A stretch of 64,000 nucleotides of DNA from Agrypnia vestita (GCA_016648135.1 JADDOH010002065.1:163498-227497), one strand, 5' to 3'; counted from the first letter of the stretch, positions 34,176 through 46,302 are shown. The notes: generated from the letters alone by a model not told the origin. Made by a program: numbers and translations.

Positions 34176-34189
34176 ATCACTCTACAAAA

Positions 34190-34400
34190 ATTTTGAAAAT
34201 TTTATCGTTTCAATACAAGTCAAATAGAATTATAAAAACCTAGCAAAAAAATTTTTTCAATTTCTGCAAGGTTTTTGTCACTTTATTTATTAAAGCAAAT
34301 GAATATTTCATTCATATTTCATTCGATATAAGTTACTGTAGTGACATTTCAACGTTTTGCAAAAAAATAAGTCAGAAATATTGGAAAATAATGCTAACTT
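34190..34400. repeat. MITE family A, palindromic copy
   Basis: CAATACAAGTCAAATAGAAT on the plus strand is followed by the hairpin AAAACCTAGCAAA / TGCAAGGTTTTT, and then by minus-orientation family sequence through 34400 (AAGCAAATGAAT, TAGTGACATTTCAACGTTTT). Confidence 0.6.
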
Positions 34401-35739
34401 GGATATTGCATATCACCACAACTTGATAATTAGGTCATGGTTGCTTGAACATTTTCGACTCACAATCAAGGCAGGAATGTTCTGTTACTTCCTGTATGTG
34501 CTAGTTTAGTTACCTTGTGACAATATCTAGAAAGAACGAATGCAATTTCCAAAAGTAATTTATGTAGCTCTATGTGGCTCCATTTTCAGCCCACTATGTG
34601 CCGGTGTTGAATAAAATGTTATTTTCCTGTCTGACGTGGGATCTCAGGTTATTGATGTGATATACGTCGTCTTACGCGTCGTTTGAAGACTCTAAAAATA
34701 TTTATACAACAACATGTTTAGGTTGTTACAACAACCTTGAAAACATATATTTCCAAACAATGTGTCCAAAGTACACGGTATATAGAAATTCATATCATGA
34801 CCACCAATTTTTTATCTTTAATCTTGAGCTTCTTCAAAACATTATAAAAACCGCAAACCACTATAACAACTGTCTATCAGACAAACAGATATTTTTTTGT
34901 ATAATTTATTCCTAGAAATCCTTTATTTATCAAACATAACTGCATTTGTTTATCGCAATATTCTCCGAATTTGCTTTTTTATATCTCTATAGAATTTAAA
35001 CAAATATTTAACAAAGTAAACACGATACATTGCAATTGATCTAAAATTTTCACAAGGCGGTTTGTTATTATTTTTATACGATTTTAAAATAATCAAATTT
35101 GAATTATACACGCAACATAATTGTATTATGCTCAGACTAAGTATGTATCATCCCTATCACCATTAGAACACCATGATGAAAATTACACCACTCAAAATTA
35201 CACACCCCCATAGCATCTCTCGAAACCATGGTCGTGATAAAAATAATTGTCGGTTGTAAGTACAGAGTGTTGCATTATTAAAATGTATGTATTAGTTGAC
35301 ACAACAGGTTTATTATCATTTTTCTGCAGCATCGCGTGGATTTTAAAATTTAAAACGCACTCCACGTCCGACCCTTAAAAATGTTCACAACAAAAAAGAC
35401 TTATTCACCAAACATTATGCGGTGTTTAAAATTAAGTCTTGATTGAAATGTGCTCGTCTTGCGTAGTGGACCCCGAAACCGGTATTTCCAACCGGCTAAA
35501 AATGGACCTGCAAACATTGCGCCCAGTGCGTAGCGAAGTGACCCAAGACAGAAACAGCTGAGGGAATAGAAGATTCACAAAATAAACATGTTCGAATTAC
35601 AGCACGATATCCACCCCGAACCCGATCAAAAAATCTCCGACCTATTCTGAAAATAATACTGTCATTTTGATGATTGACTGATGATGATCCCAATAATATG
35701 AGATGCCCGCGTAATTACCTAATTAATTAACATTTCCTT
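34401..35739. other. Unassigned spacer
   Basis: No gene is supported. GAAACCGGTA at 35474 recalls the ribozyme 3' half, but no core lies at the right distance. Confidence 0.35.
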
Positions 35740-36000
35740 CTTCTTCATCTTCGACCGTTATTCCCATTTACTGGGGTCGGCCTTTCTTGGCCACTTTCTC
35801 CACTGAGCACGGTTTTGTGCTATGCGTTTTGTCGTTCGCAAGCTTCACCACATGGGCTTTTGGGCGTCATAACATCGTAGATGTTTCTCTTTGGTTTTGT
35901 CTTTAATTAGGGCAATTTTAAAGCTACCTCTTATGTGCTCATTTCGAACTTTGTCTAGCAGTGTGACTCTCGCTGACCATGCGCATTTCTATTGTATGCA
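35740..36000 (-). pseudogene. LINE C-terminal region
   Basis: Minus-strand translation from about 35955: LLDKVRNEHIRGSFKI, then (after one stop) TTKRIAQNRAQWRKWPRK, ADPSKWE and a stop. This is the end of a LINE protein: the VRNEHIRGSFK block and the terminal A-NR-QWR--R---P are standard. It belongs to a different lineage from the AYPHGETA-ending LINE. One internal stop and the 5' truncation show that it is dead. Confidence 0.75.
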
Positions 36001-36639
36001 GTTTATCAAGGTGTCGTTTGCTCAATTAATTAACATTTACAAGTTTTGATTTTAGATGAGACTTTTGGAAAATAATTGTCAATCTACATGGTCTAATTAG
36101 TGTGATATGTTAAGTGAGGAGAATAGGGGATTTTTAAATCAACAGTAAACTGCCAATATCTCTGAATTTAATAGTTGATTTTTCTGGTATGATGTAAATT
36201 ATTGTAACTGATATATTTTGACATATCACTCAGCAATTATATGTACGTGTATCCTGTCAAACTGAAGTTAGAAGTTATTGCTCGTTTGATATAAAATAAA
36301 TGCGAGTTAGGAGGTATTGGCGGTTCACGGTCAAAATACTTGTCATTAAAAACTCAAGACAGGAAGCAGAAATTGCATCACATGTTATGTCTACGATGAT
36401 GCAATATCACTTTTCAACACCCAACAGTTCTGCATTAATAGCATATTAATAATTTAAAATTAAAATTGCTAAATCAATATTTTGTTACACATATACGGAT
36501 TGTAATGTCGGACCTTCGCGATGTCTGGGTGTTCTTAAAAATACCTTTATTTGATTTCGAGGCGATATTTCTATCATCACGCATCATCAGTCTTTGCAAT
36601 CTGGAGTTTTAGTTAAAATTAGTTTCAAGATATATTATA
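36001..36639. other. Unassigned spacer
   Basis: I see nothing recognisable. Confidence 0.35.
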
Positions 36640-36765
36640 GAAGTCTCACAGAGACGAAGCTATATTTTTATATGGGAAAGTGTATGGAAGTCTTTTTGGG
36701 TTCATTTTTGTTCATAGGGCTTATGATTTATCGTACGGCTGGCTAAAGTGATCACTTTACACAAT
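36640..36765 (+). repeat. MITE family B, single arm
   Basis: AGAAGTCTCACAGAGACGAAG followed by GGAAGTCTTTTT and AAGTGATCACTTTAC parallels 34077-34175 and the arms at 22457-22570. Confidence 0.7.
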
Positions 36766-38533
36766 GTAAGGTTCACCATTTCCAACCACGATGGACTGCC
36801 AAATCTATCAAATTTTTCAAAGTTGTATGTAGTTGTGTTCTTGACATTTGGACATATTTAAAAAATTCTGAATATAAAATCAGTTTGTTTCACATACATC
36901 TATTAATTTATTGAACCAAAGGATTAAAATATTAAATTAGAGACAATATTTTCGTCACAATTCTATGTTTATTCAATGTTACAAATGTTTACAATGTTTA
37001 TAGATATATTATAGAAATAATAACATTCGACAGATGTCTTGACGTTTCTCTGTTTTTGAGTGTTGGGGAAACAATCACCAAATAATAATACTGTTATTTT
37101 CAGAATAGGTCAGACTGTACGGCAAGAAGAGTCAGTGTCTCTACAGTTGTTTTGTGATTCTGGCAACAGCAACAGCTGACGGGCAAGACAGCTGCGGGGA
37201 ACATGCGACCAAGCAACGAACCAAGGGGAGAGGAGCATTGTTATTTTAGATAACTTGAGTGCGATCGTAAATCTACTAACTAATTCCCTGGCCTTGCCTT
37301 GCGGGGCTGTCTTCTTGAGAGACTTGCACCATCTATACGTACATGTAGATTGGTGTTGCTTGCATCCGAACAAGATTGGCTGCGGTAGATACAGTATGAC
37401 AGCTAGAGAAACTGTCTTATCGGATCTTGCAATCACAAGGTCGACTTTTTGTATGCAGCTGTAGAAAGTAGCCAGACGCAGATAAATCATTAATTTTATT
37501 TATTTATTAAATATTATATTAAGATTATACAAATTTCAGTTTGACTATGCCTGTCGCACTAGTATACGTTATAATAAGCAAGTAAGCAGTAGAGTGAGAG
37601 TGTAAGAAAAAAAATATTTTAAAAGTAATATGTAGTATTATTAGACAATCAATTTCAGGAAACAGATTAAGACAAGTAACCAAATGAGATACCAAGAACT
37701 TAAACATTAATTTTTAACAAACATATCGCCAACAGAATTGACATTTATTGACACTGATAGATAGTTCCGGAGTGAAATTAGAGTTTAAAGTAAAAACATT
37801 TTATAAAATAAAATGTAAATAATGTTTAAAAAAGGTTAAGAATGACGCAAATGAATTAATTTATAGTGATTAATGATAGATAATAAAAATCAATTCCGTA
37901 ACTAATACTAACAAGACGCTACGCTAAATAATGGCGCTATACAGCCGCTCTCTGCCGAAATGACCAGATGGCGTTTTTATATGCTACACAAATATATTAC
38001 GGTTTCGCAATAATTTTATTTGTTGTGAAAGTTAAATTTTAATTATCATTTTGATAAAACCTGCAGCAAATTAAGTAGAGAAAGTCTTTTGAATATATTT
38101 GTTTCTCTGAAAAATTTTAATTCAAACATAAAATTTTCGTCATTTTTGACGGATTTTGATTTTATATCTAGTGATGGATAATTTACGTGACTTAATTTTC
38201 ATAAAATTTTACGTCTACAACTGTTTAGTTCTAACTAGTACTTAAAAATTTTAAAAATTGCAAACTTATGGACATAATTATTTTTAAATTTGCATTTTCA
38301 GTATATTTTTAAGTATTTTTCTAATAAGTTTTGATAGAGTTTCACGTTTTTTAGCCTGCTATCACAAATACCACTAACTAAACTTGGCAGGGGTCGAACG
38401 GTTTTAAAACTCTTCGTGCAGCTGAAGCAGAGGCGGACCTTAGAATTTGACGTCTACATTCAACATTGGGTTACAGGTTACTCCTTAAGATACAGAGGCA
38501 CCATTGAATTCCAGTTTTGACTAACATAGATCA
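36766..38533. other. Unassigned spacer
   Basis: Open frames on both strands at 37110-37490 have no recognised domain. TAGTGATGG at 38170 could be a stray hAT end. No gene is called. Confidence 0.3.
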
Positions 38534-38722
38534 CATCGGTTTAACGGTGATTGTGTAATATTAATTTGACGGTGATTTGTATCTGTATATATCGATACTT
38601 GTAAACTGATTTTTCACAATTTCACGGGCAACCATCGGTACTAGACAACAGTTAAATCTTAGTTACAAAGCATGGGTACAGTCACACATACAATAACGAT
38701 TTAGCCCTAAGCCCATCACTAA
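38534..38722. mobile_element. hAT-like MITE family C
   Basis: It shares ATCGGTACTAGACAA (38634) with 25453 and ends GCCCATCACTAA, the inverse of a hAT TTAGTGATGGGC end. No transposase is present. Confidence 0.55.
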
Positions 38723-40100
38723 CTGTAAAAGCTTTCCAGCTATCGGGTGTATTCGCGTTTTGCATTATCTTAACAATCGTGCCTTGACCGCTATTATATT
38801 GTAAAACATTGTACATACCGTCAATTTTGACGTGATGACTTTAAGCTTACGTAAATATGTACGTCCCCAACTATATTACTGATGGATTTGGCGTTAATAT
38901 CGTATAATTGATAAATAAATCATTAAATGGATGAAAAACATTATAATATCTATTCGATTTTAATTAAATTTTTTGTATTTTACTTTTCGAGTTTCGAGAG
39001 CATCATAATCTACCATCGAAAGGTAAAATATTAATCTGATAAAATGTAACATGAATTAACAAATAAATAATTAAATATTAGGTACCGACATAAGGAGCCG
39101 AAGTTAATGTTGCAAAGGTGGTTCTGGCGAGAATATTGTGAGGAAAAGAATCGGAGAAAGTAATATTAAGCAAATTATCACCACAGTCCAAATTTATTTT
39201 GATTTTACAACATTCAAAATTACTCATTTTATTAGCTTTACGCGCAACAGAATGGAGAAGTTCAATGGAACATAAATGAAAAGAGTAATTATAAAATTCT
39301 ATGTTCTGTGGTAATTATTATCCATGATGTGGTTCGCGAATTCAAAAAAGTTATTACTGGTTAAGCAACGACAATGCACTGTTAATGATTTAGCTTAATG
39401 TCGAGCAGTAAAATGTAATTTAACTCAAGTAGAGATAGCACAGTTTTCATCCATTTAATGATTTTGTCTTAGGATATTATAACGACGTTGTTTTGTAACC
39501 ATGAGAATAGAGAGCATTACAGTTATTTTTATTGGAGTAAAACAAAACAATAAACGCATTTATAGGTTAACTATTCCTACTTTCACTGTTTGCCAAGATT
39601 TGAGGTCGTTCCTGGGCATTGTATACGAAAACGTGCCAAGATTTAAACATGTATGTATGTACAGCTTACTCTTGTTACATACATATACATGCACCGTAGA
39701 TGCAGAAAACAATAATTACATCGATGCGAGACGAAGGTTAATACTATATTATTTCCTGATCCGGATCAAGATATTAAAGTAGTGTTTTTAAGTGTTACTG
39801 AAAAACATTCCAAGTATTACTTCTTCTTGTTTTGTACGTGAGCAACAGCTTAATGGGCGCCAAAATTTGACCATTTAATGGTGATTCACGTTCAATCTAC
39901 CTGTTTATTTTTATTGAGTTCTATTTTTCTTAAAACAATATTCATCTAACATATATTTTCATGTTATAATTTAAATTTAAACGTTTTTTCCGTTTCAATT
40001 TTCTCCGCCATTTCAGTAAAACCTACACTGCACTGTACATCGGAGATTTATGAGACTCAGAGACTTGTTGCTAGATAGCAATCTCATCCTATCTCAGCAG
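38723..40100. other. Unassigned spacer
   Basis: The plus frame 39501-39782 (93 codons) has no recognisable domain. Nothing else is seen. Confidence 0.3.
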
Positions 40101-40316
40101 ATTGCCTTACAGCCGATTGCCTTACATCGGATTGCCTTACAACCGATTGCCGTACAGCCGATTGCCTTACAGCCGATTGCCTTACAGCCGATTGCCTTAC
40201 AGCCGATTGCCTTACAGCCGATTGCCTTACAGCCGATTGCCTTACAGCCGATTGCCTTACAGCCGATTGCCTTACAGCCCATTGCCCTACAGCGGATTGC
40301 CCTACAGCGGATTGCC
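40101..40316. repeat. 15-bp minisatellite, about 14 units
   Basis: The unit ATTGCCTTACAGCCG is repeated head to tail 14 times plus a partial copy. The central seven or so units are identical, and the outer units carry single substitutions (for example ATCGG, AACCG, GCGG). Because the period is a multiple of three, several frames stay open on both strands and give artificial repetitive peptides. Homogeneous centre and diverged edges suggest recent replication slippage or unequal exchange. Confidence 0.95.
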
Positions 40317-41574
40317 GGGCAAAACAACATACTTAAAAAAATATATTAAATTAAAGATATGCATATGCATACGATTACGAAGACGTGAATAAATTCTTCA
40401 ACTGTTACAATGAATTAACCGATAAATTTTTAAAAAACGAAATTTTAAAAAAAAATACTAGCGTGTTACTTAAGAAATTAACAATTCATTTCATACCATA
40501 CCCAGAAATTGTTTTGAATATTTTGATACGTTATATTGAAACAGTATTGTATAAAATGTTAACCGTTTAAATAAGTAGTCTAAAAATTTGATTTTAATAA
40601 TTGTATTAAAAAATAATATGAATATTCAAGACAATTTCTAGGAATATTTCCATAAATAATAGGAAAAAACATCCAAGCCATACTCTTCTACCCAATGTTG
40701 ATAACACACTGCATTTAGCTTAGTTACTAATTATATTCGATGATGGAAGAAATGCTTCATTCGAAACTGAAGTGGTGACAAAATAACTCCACGTGTGTTT
40801 ATGTTTATTACGTATTTTAGTGAAAATTAAAATAATTACCACAGCCTTAAAATGTATTATCTGCTTGAAGGTCATCATATATATTTTTTGAATATGATTA
40901 TGAATCGTGTTACCTGATATTAAGCCGTACTAAATAATGTAACTGGAATGATATAACACAACTTATCATTACACATACGTATTATGTTAATTTGTTTTCG
41001 TTTCCAGGCATTCTGGACTGATTGATTGCTTACAGAATTCAATAGCTTGTCACGGAACCTTTACATAATATGACTACATTGAAAAACAAATTAATTCACA
41101 GATTCCAATAGTTATGTGCCAGGTACTGAAAACAAAATATGACATACTCTCTGGTCGGTGTCACATCTAAAATTAGGCTCCTGCGAGTGGTTTAATGTTC
41201 TATAGAGCTCTCAATGAATGATAATGACCCGAATGGAGGCATCGAGGTACCAGCCAGAACTCGGAGGGGGTCACTCCAATGTCAAGTACGCGTTACATCA
41301 GGATTCAGCGCGTACACTTTCACCGCGGCTAATTCGCATGGGTTGTGCCAATAGGCCGCTGCAACGACTTATAACGCCGTTACAGAACATTGAAAACGAT
41401 GTGAATTTAAAGGCTACGTCGTTACGCAACACTTGCTGGTTTCCGAGAGAAGAAAGGTCAACGCGAGGTCAGGCATGAATACTAATTCAATTTAACTGAA
41501 CCGGCGGATTAGCACGTTGTAAAAATTCTGCTGTTTTTATTAGTGCTGTGCTTCTATCACGCTATCTGTAGAAA
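40317..41574. other. Unassigned spacer
   Basis: The plus frame 41218-41478 lies in slightly GC-richer sequence but has no domain I recognise. No gene is called. Confidence 0.3.
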
Positions 41575-41760
41575 TTCGTGAAGCTGGGAAATGGAAATGT
41601 ATGCAAGACAGGCAAGGAGAGGATGGAAAAGAAAGTTGAAGGCGAGTGTTGAGATGACAGGATCGGATAAATCAAATTTAAAGGATGGCCCTCAGAATGG
41701 AAGAGGTAAGAATGCTGTACCAGGAATAAACAGTGTGGCTGTCTAACCTATTTGCCTATG
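41575..41760 (+). pseudogene. Probable LINE C-terminal fragment
   Basis: A frame reads MYARQARRGWKRKLKASVEM, followed by Gly/Asn-rich text, resembling the basic linker of LINE C-termini. Homology is weak and no tail is visible. Confidence 0.3.
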
Positions 41761-41835
41761 GTAAGTTGGATAAGTACCGATACCGCTTAGAGAAATGAGA
41801 TGATCCAAGAGTATATATTTATAATGAAAGTATTT

Positions 41836-41955
41836 CTAACCTAACGAAACTATGTATTAGGTTAGTTAGGATGTTTATGTTACTATTAGGTAAGATTACT
41901 ATCTAACCTAACCTAACGAACCTAACATACCTAATGATTAGGTTAGTTAAGATGG
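41836..41955. repeat. TTAGG-type motifs in inverted clusters
   Basis: CTAACCTAAC, TTAGGTTAGTTAGG and CTAACCTAACCTAACG alternate in orientation over ~120 bp. The runs are too short and interrupted for a telomere; TTAGG is the common insect telomere unit. Confidence 0.5.
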
Positions 41956-42329
41956 AAAATATACTTTCACTCGAAATATATTTTATGGTAAATACTAAAT
42001 ACAGTATTTAAAACAAAATAGCAAACAGTTCGCTAATGATATTGATAGATACTCGTAATGTGACATTTAAGTGAAAAGTAAAAGCACTGTATAATAATTA
42101 GGGAAATAATCTCTTTCAAATTAGACTTTTTATGACTGAGAAATAAGAACAATGTAATATTTAAAATAAAATGTAGTTTTATTACAAATTAAAACGAAAA
42201 ATAAATAACTGTACAAGTATAGTATAGAGTGTATGAGTTCCAAGGTCAACGAAATCTATCAGTATACAGTTAATAATAATAGGTAATAGGGCTGAAGTGA
42301 ATAAAGTGAAAAGTGAAGCTAACCAGATA
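41956..42329. other. AT-rich spacer
   Basis: Nothing recognisable is seen. Confidence 0.35.
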
Positions 42330-42815
42330 AGGAAGTTATACTCGTATAATAAAATATTTATATAATTAATAAAAATAAACTTAGCTTTCACCACTTTTGT
42401 ATTGAAAATACCAACATGTTTCGGAGCCCATGGCACCTTCGTCAGGATACAATTGTATACTAACTAAATTAAATTCAAAAATCGAAATAGTATAAACAAT
42501 CAAAATATTAAAAAATATATGGAAAATTAATAATAATAAAGTACCTTCTCAACATGAAAATAAATTTAAAAGATAACTATTTGTAAAAAAGACCTGCTAA
42601 TTATAATTTATGATATTCAATTTATTATTAACACTTTTTCTTATTTCCGTAATTTCTAATTTATCAAACTGTGATTCTGTATAATTTGTATGTAAAATTT
42701 GTAAACCGTTATTAATATCAAAAGAATGATCCATAGCCAAAAGACGGTTAGAAATTTCAGAATAATTAAGTGTTCCTTAACTCTAATTTCAAAATTTCTA
42801 CACTTTTTTGCTATA
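42330..42815 (-). pseudogene. Penelope-like element 3' end, interrupted by a LINE
   Basis: On the minus strand, starting at the LINE junction, the sequence encodes DYFYIAKKCRNFEIRVKEHL, a GIY-YIG block in which the usual Gly is Ala, then HSFDINNGLQIL, NYTESQFDKLE and the NSYLLNLFSC end, with a frameshift near 42600. The noncoding tail follows, with the ribozyme at 42408-42450 and AAGTGGTGAAAGC. It is homologous to 1-266 and 47100-47730. Confidence 0.85.
42408..42450 (-). ncRNA. Hammerhead ribozyme, ACATGT type, intact core
   Basis: On the minus strand: GTATC pairs with GGTAT (two G-U pairs), core CTGACGA, extra A, stem II GGTGCC/GGCTCC with loop ATG and one T-T mismatch, GAA, palindromic ACATGT, cleavage-site T. 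It sits just beyond the PLE coding end, as in the 47635 copy. Confidence 0.85.
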
Positions 42816-42837
42816 TAAAAATAATCAAAAGTTCACT

Positions 42838-43230
42838 CTGCATGCATACATCGGACATCCTGGATACCAAGCACTGCAGATCAGCTTCACTGTTAGCCAC
42901 TAATACTGCATCGTCTGCGTATAGCAGACAGGATATGGTGAGTCCGTCCATTTTCGCTCCAACTTCTAGATCCTTCAGTTCTTTCATACAATTATCCATA
43001 TACAGGTTGAAAAGCCATGGTGACATTACGCATCCCTGTTTGACACCTTTTGTAATATCAAACCATGATGTGAATGTCCCATTAATTCTCACGCAAGCAC
43101 TACTTCCTTCGTACAGGGATGCAATTGCCTGTATGAGTTTACTCTTCACCCCATATTCAGACAAAACCTTCCATAACTTTCGTCTTATCACTCTGTCATA
43201 CGCTTTTTGGAGATCCACAAAGGCACAAAA
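42838..43230 (-). pseudogene. LINE reverse-transcriptase domain (inverted segment)
   Basis: Minus-strand translation gives AFVDLQKAYDRV, IRRKLWKVLSEYGV, FDITKGVKQGCVMSPWLFNLYMD and LTISCLLYADDAVLVANS. FVDLQKAYDRV carries the first catalytic Asp of motif A, KQGC-MSP is motif B and YADD is the polymerase active site. The frame is open across the whole segment. It is cut off on both sides by the inversion breakpoint and the insertion edge, so endonuclease and upstream domains are missing. Confidence 0.9.
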
Positions 43231-43239
43231 AGAGTGCAC

Positions 43240-43996
43240 AAAGAGTGAGAGTGAACTTTTGATGAATGTCAGCAAATCGAAAGTGATGGTATTCGAGAGA
43301 GACGAAAGAGTGACTAAGTGTGATGTAATTATAAACAACGAATGCTTAGAACAAGTGAACGAGTTTGTGTATTTGGGAAGTATGTTTAGTAGAGACGGCA
43401 AGGCTGAGAATGATATCGAAAGGAGAGTAACTGCGGGAAACAAAGTTAATGGTGCACTAAATGCAATTATGGCCAATAAGAATCTGTCAAAAGAAGCAAG
43501 ACTAGCGGTACATAATGGCGTTCTAGTGCCAACCCTTATGTATGGAAGTGAAGCTGGAATTGGCAAAAGAGAATGAAAGTAGACTGAATGCGGTTGAAAA
43601 ATGCGGTCACTAAGACGCTTGTGTGGAAAATCTTTGGTCGATAGAGTGAGGAATGAACAAATTAGAAGTGAATGCAATGCTGGCTGTAGTGTGGTAGATA
43701 GAATAAAGAAAGGAGTGCTGAGATGGTTTGGTCATGTGGAACGTATGAACGAGGAAAGGATGGTTAAGAAAATATATGAGGCGAATGTTGAAGGCAACAG
43801 GAATAGAGGGCGTCCGCGAAAGACCTGGCACGATCAGGTACTACAAGTATTTGAGGATGGCCCTGTTAAAAGCCGCAACAATCGTAGAACGTGTATGAGA
43901 AGATGTATGAATGTGGCCGAAGCAAAAGTGGTGTGCCAGGATAGAAGAGTGTGGCGTTCAATCCTCTCTGCCTACCCCTGCAGGGAAACGGCGTGA
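43240..43996 (+). pseudogene. LINE C-terminal region after the reverse transcriptase
   Basis: The frame resumes at ESELLMNVSKSKVM, with NEFVYLGSMFSRDG, KEARLAVHNGVLVPTLMYGSEA, then shifts frame at about 43555 (GSEAGIGKRE against GSEAWNWQKRNE in the 55-kb copy). From 43601 it continues MRSLRRLCGKSLVDRVRNEQIR, LRWFGHVERM, RGRPRKTWHDQV, RRTCMRRCMNVAEA and ends LSAYPCRETA. A single-base loss explains the shift. The long intact frames on both sides indicate a young copy. Confidence 0.9.
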
Positions 43997-44028
43997 TGGT
44001 TAGTTAGTTAGTTAGTTAAAAATAATCA

Positions 44029-44991
44029 CAATAATTACAAATCAATTTATAAACACGCGATTTTTTTTAATATCCTTATCCTTATTATTTAATATGTATT
44101 TTTAATAACAAAATTATTTTGCTGTTTTTGGAAGAAAAAAAAAATCTTATGCGAATCAAAATTATCATTTACCTCAAGACTGACATGCGTTGAGTTGTTG
44201 ATTTTTCGAGAAATGAAACCCAAATGAGATAAAATGACTCCTTTGAAATCTGATCGCTGTATTTTTTGTCAGTCAGCACGATATTGACGATTAGCCGGGC
44301 TCGTGGCGGACTATCTGATCCGACTATCTGTCGGAGTCGCTTGACCATTGTAGAAGCCGGCGGAAATGTAGGACAATGGGGGGGAGTATTCGGATTTCCT
44401 TTAATGTTCATGTAAACAAAATGTACGACTATACAGGGTGTCTCGTTGTTTTTGTAAAGGAATAGAAGTTTAAAATAAATAAAAATAACCCATAAAAATC
44501 AAGTTTTTATTATACTCCCTTTCTTTGTAATACAACAATTAAAGACGAATGAAAACATATAACATAACACTAAACTTACAGTAATTTAATATATTTCTAA
44601 AATGTCAGATGTTTTGAGCTTTGATAAGACACTTCATGCTTTGAAGATTAAATTCTAAAAACATTTGTCAGTCAATTTAGATTTTCGACATTCGTAGTGA
44701 AGTACCTATTATGTATACCGACGGAGCAATACAAATTTAGAAAATAATCAAACTTTTCTAACGATTCAAATTTGAAAAACCAATAAAATTTCTAAAAATC
44801 CAAAATTATACTATAATTATTAATTTTTTTAAACGAAAATTTGATAGATCTTCTTGATCGTCGCCACGAGACGAATTGCCAAGTTTCAGCTCGATTGGAT
44901 CACGGGAAAAGGGTTAAAATCGATACAAAGTTTTTTCGACGGCAAGCAAGCAGACGCCACGAGTTAAAAGAAAGGAAGTAATAAAACAAAT
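44029..44991. other. Unassigned; dispersed-repeat-like word at 44845-44965
   Basis: The first ~20 bp continue the PLE target. A CAAGTTTCAGCTCGATTGGA segment near 44880 has the look of a common insect dispersed repeat, but I cannot assign it. TACAGGGTGTCTC at 44432 resembles a transposon end with no partner seen. Confidence 0.3.
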
Positions 44992-45242
44992 TGCCGTGGT
45001 AATGGCTTTATTGGAAAGATAATTTTATGACATTAGTGTCTAAATATAGGGCGATTTTTCGAACTGGCAACACTTTTTCCGGCGACAGCCAATTTGACAG
45101 TTGACAGCTGATTTGTGCTCAGTTTAGTTTGTATTTTACCATGAATGGACTTGCGCCAGAAAAACGATTGAAAATTTACATCAGTCATAATTAAACACTA
45201 TTGGCGTATAATTATCTTTCCAATAAAGACAATACCATGGCT
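44992..45242. mobile_element. Mariner-type MITE with transposase leader
   Basis: Inverted ends of ~40 bp contain GGCTTTATTGGAAAGATAATT (left) and its inverse (right). Inside, ATG at 45141 starts MNGLAPEKRLKIYISHN and then a stop. Related sequence at 57330-57590 has the same ends, the same GACAG-TGACA-CTGATTT leader and MNRLTPER. These are internally deleted derivatives of a Tc1/mariner-like element that keep the first codons of its transposase. Confidence 0.7.
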
Positions 45243-45344
45243 GTTACTACGATTTATGTCTAAATTATTATTAAAGTTCTATACCTCTAAAACAACATCC
45301 TATTGCAGCAAAAACTTCGGTCGAGTCTTCCTCGGCCATTTTTG

Positions 45345-45523
45345 ATTAGAAAATATTATTTGCACTTCGGGTGAAATGTCAACAGTTAAGGAGATAAGCG
45401 ACGTCAAAGTTTGTATTTTTTTTAATGTTTCTGACCTTTCTTCTGTAAAACGTTGAAGTACGATAGTAACTTATTCCGAATAATAAAATTTTGTTCAATT
45501 TGATACAAGTCAAATAAAATGAC
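45345..45523 (-). repeat. MITE family A
   Basis: Minus-orientation copy: CAAAGTTTG, then TTTCTGACCTTTCTTCTG, AACGTTGAAGTA, ending TGATACAAGTCAAATAAAATGA. It matches 59510-59705 in reverse order. Confidence 0.65.
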
Positions 45524-46302
45524 CTTTGGTCATAAAGGTCGAAATACAATAGGCAACGAATGAAAGCTAGCTCCGTTCTGTAGTGTTATTTTATTCGATA
45601 TAATTTTCAAGGCAAGTCTCATTAATGTATATGTACCGCACAAGTTATTGGTTTGTAATTTTTGCATAGATATTGTTTCAATTAATACTTTTTTCTCATT
45701 AGACTTATTGAGGCCTGCTACTTTATAAATACTTGCCGCCACTGCCTGTAACCACATTTTATCTGTAATGTGATATTTATTAGTGCTACAAATACATTCA
45801 ATCAATCTTATCTAAATGTTGTAATAGTAATTTAACTGTACAGATGAGTTCGGCAAGGTTGCGGTCTGTCTTGTGACCTGCTTGATACAGTGTGTGTATA
45901 TGTCGGGAGAACGGCATTGGATGGGTGGGAAGTGTGAAAGAATGGTAGTAAAACAGGTAGGAATATTCAACATTATTTTTAGCAAATGATACCAACTATA
46001 AATACGAAAACATATATGTCCTCAACATGGAGAAAACTTTCTTCTTCTAAGGCTATAAATAAACAGAAATATACTTTTACTAAATTATAGAATTCTATGC
46101 GTAAATAATAGAGGCCTTAGATTAGATAACTTAGAAATACTAGAAAAAAATGCTGAACACTAAAGCCAATATCGTTAACAACCAGATAAATTTTATGAAT
46201 AGCCCGTTACTTGACATATTCCCCATTTCGGCGTCCACTTCTCAATTACCCTCACCATAGCTGTAGCCACGCCCCCGTTCAAATGGATACTTAGTTTGCT
46301 TC
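45524..46302. other. Unassigned; 91-codon minus-strand frame at 45530-45805
   Basis: The frame has no recognised domain, no signal sequence and no supported start context. The remainder is spacer. Confidence 0.2.

Larger units (their letters stand above)
42816..44028 (+). mobile_element. LINE insertion with inverted 5' part and 12-bp target duplication
   Basis: TAAAAATAATCA occurs at 42816-42827 and again at 44017-44028, bracketing the insertion. The right part (about 43235-44016) reads forward to a TTAGTTAGTTAGTTAG tail. The left part (42828-about 43235) is the upstream reverse-transcriptase segment in reverse orientation. Both parts share the word GAGTGAACTTTTGAT at the junction, so an overlap of ~15 bp is duplicated. 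This inverted-then-direct structure is the signature of twin priming. The target was the PLE at 42330-42815, so the LINE is younger than that PLE copy. Confidence 0.9.

Noticed and set aside
35474..35483. GAAACCGGTA, matching the ribozyme 3' half
   Set aside because: There is no CTGANGA core at the needed distance upstream and no stem II.
40050..40392. Repetitive open frames on both strands (for example repeated IALQP)
   Set aside because: They are artefacts of a 15-bp minisatellite whose period is a multiple of three; all frames open equally.
42770..43576. A single 268-codon plus-strand gene
   Set aside because: The frame is a fusion of antisense PLE and antisense reverse-transcriptase sequence with the true LINE C-terminal frame. 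It is created by the inversion and is not a real protein.
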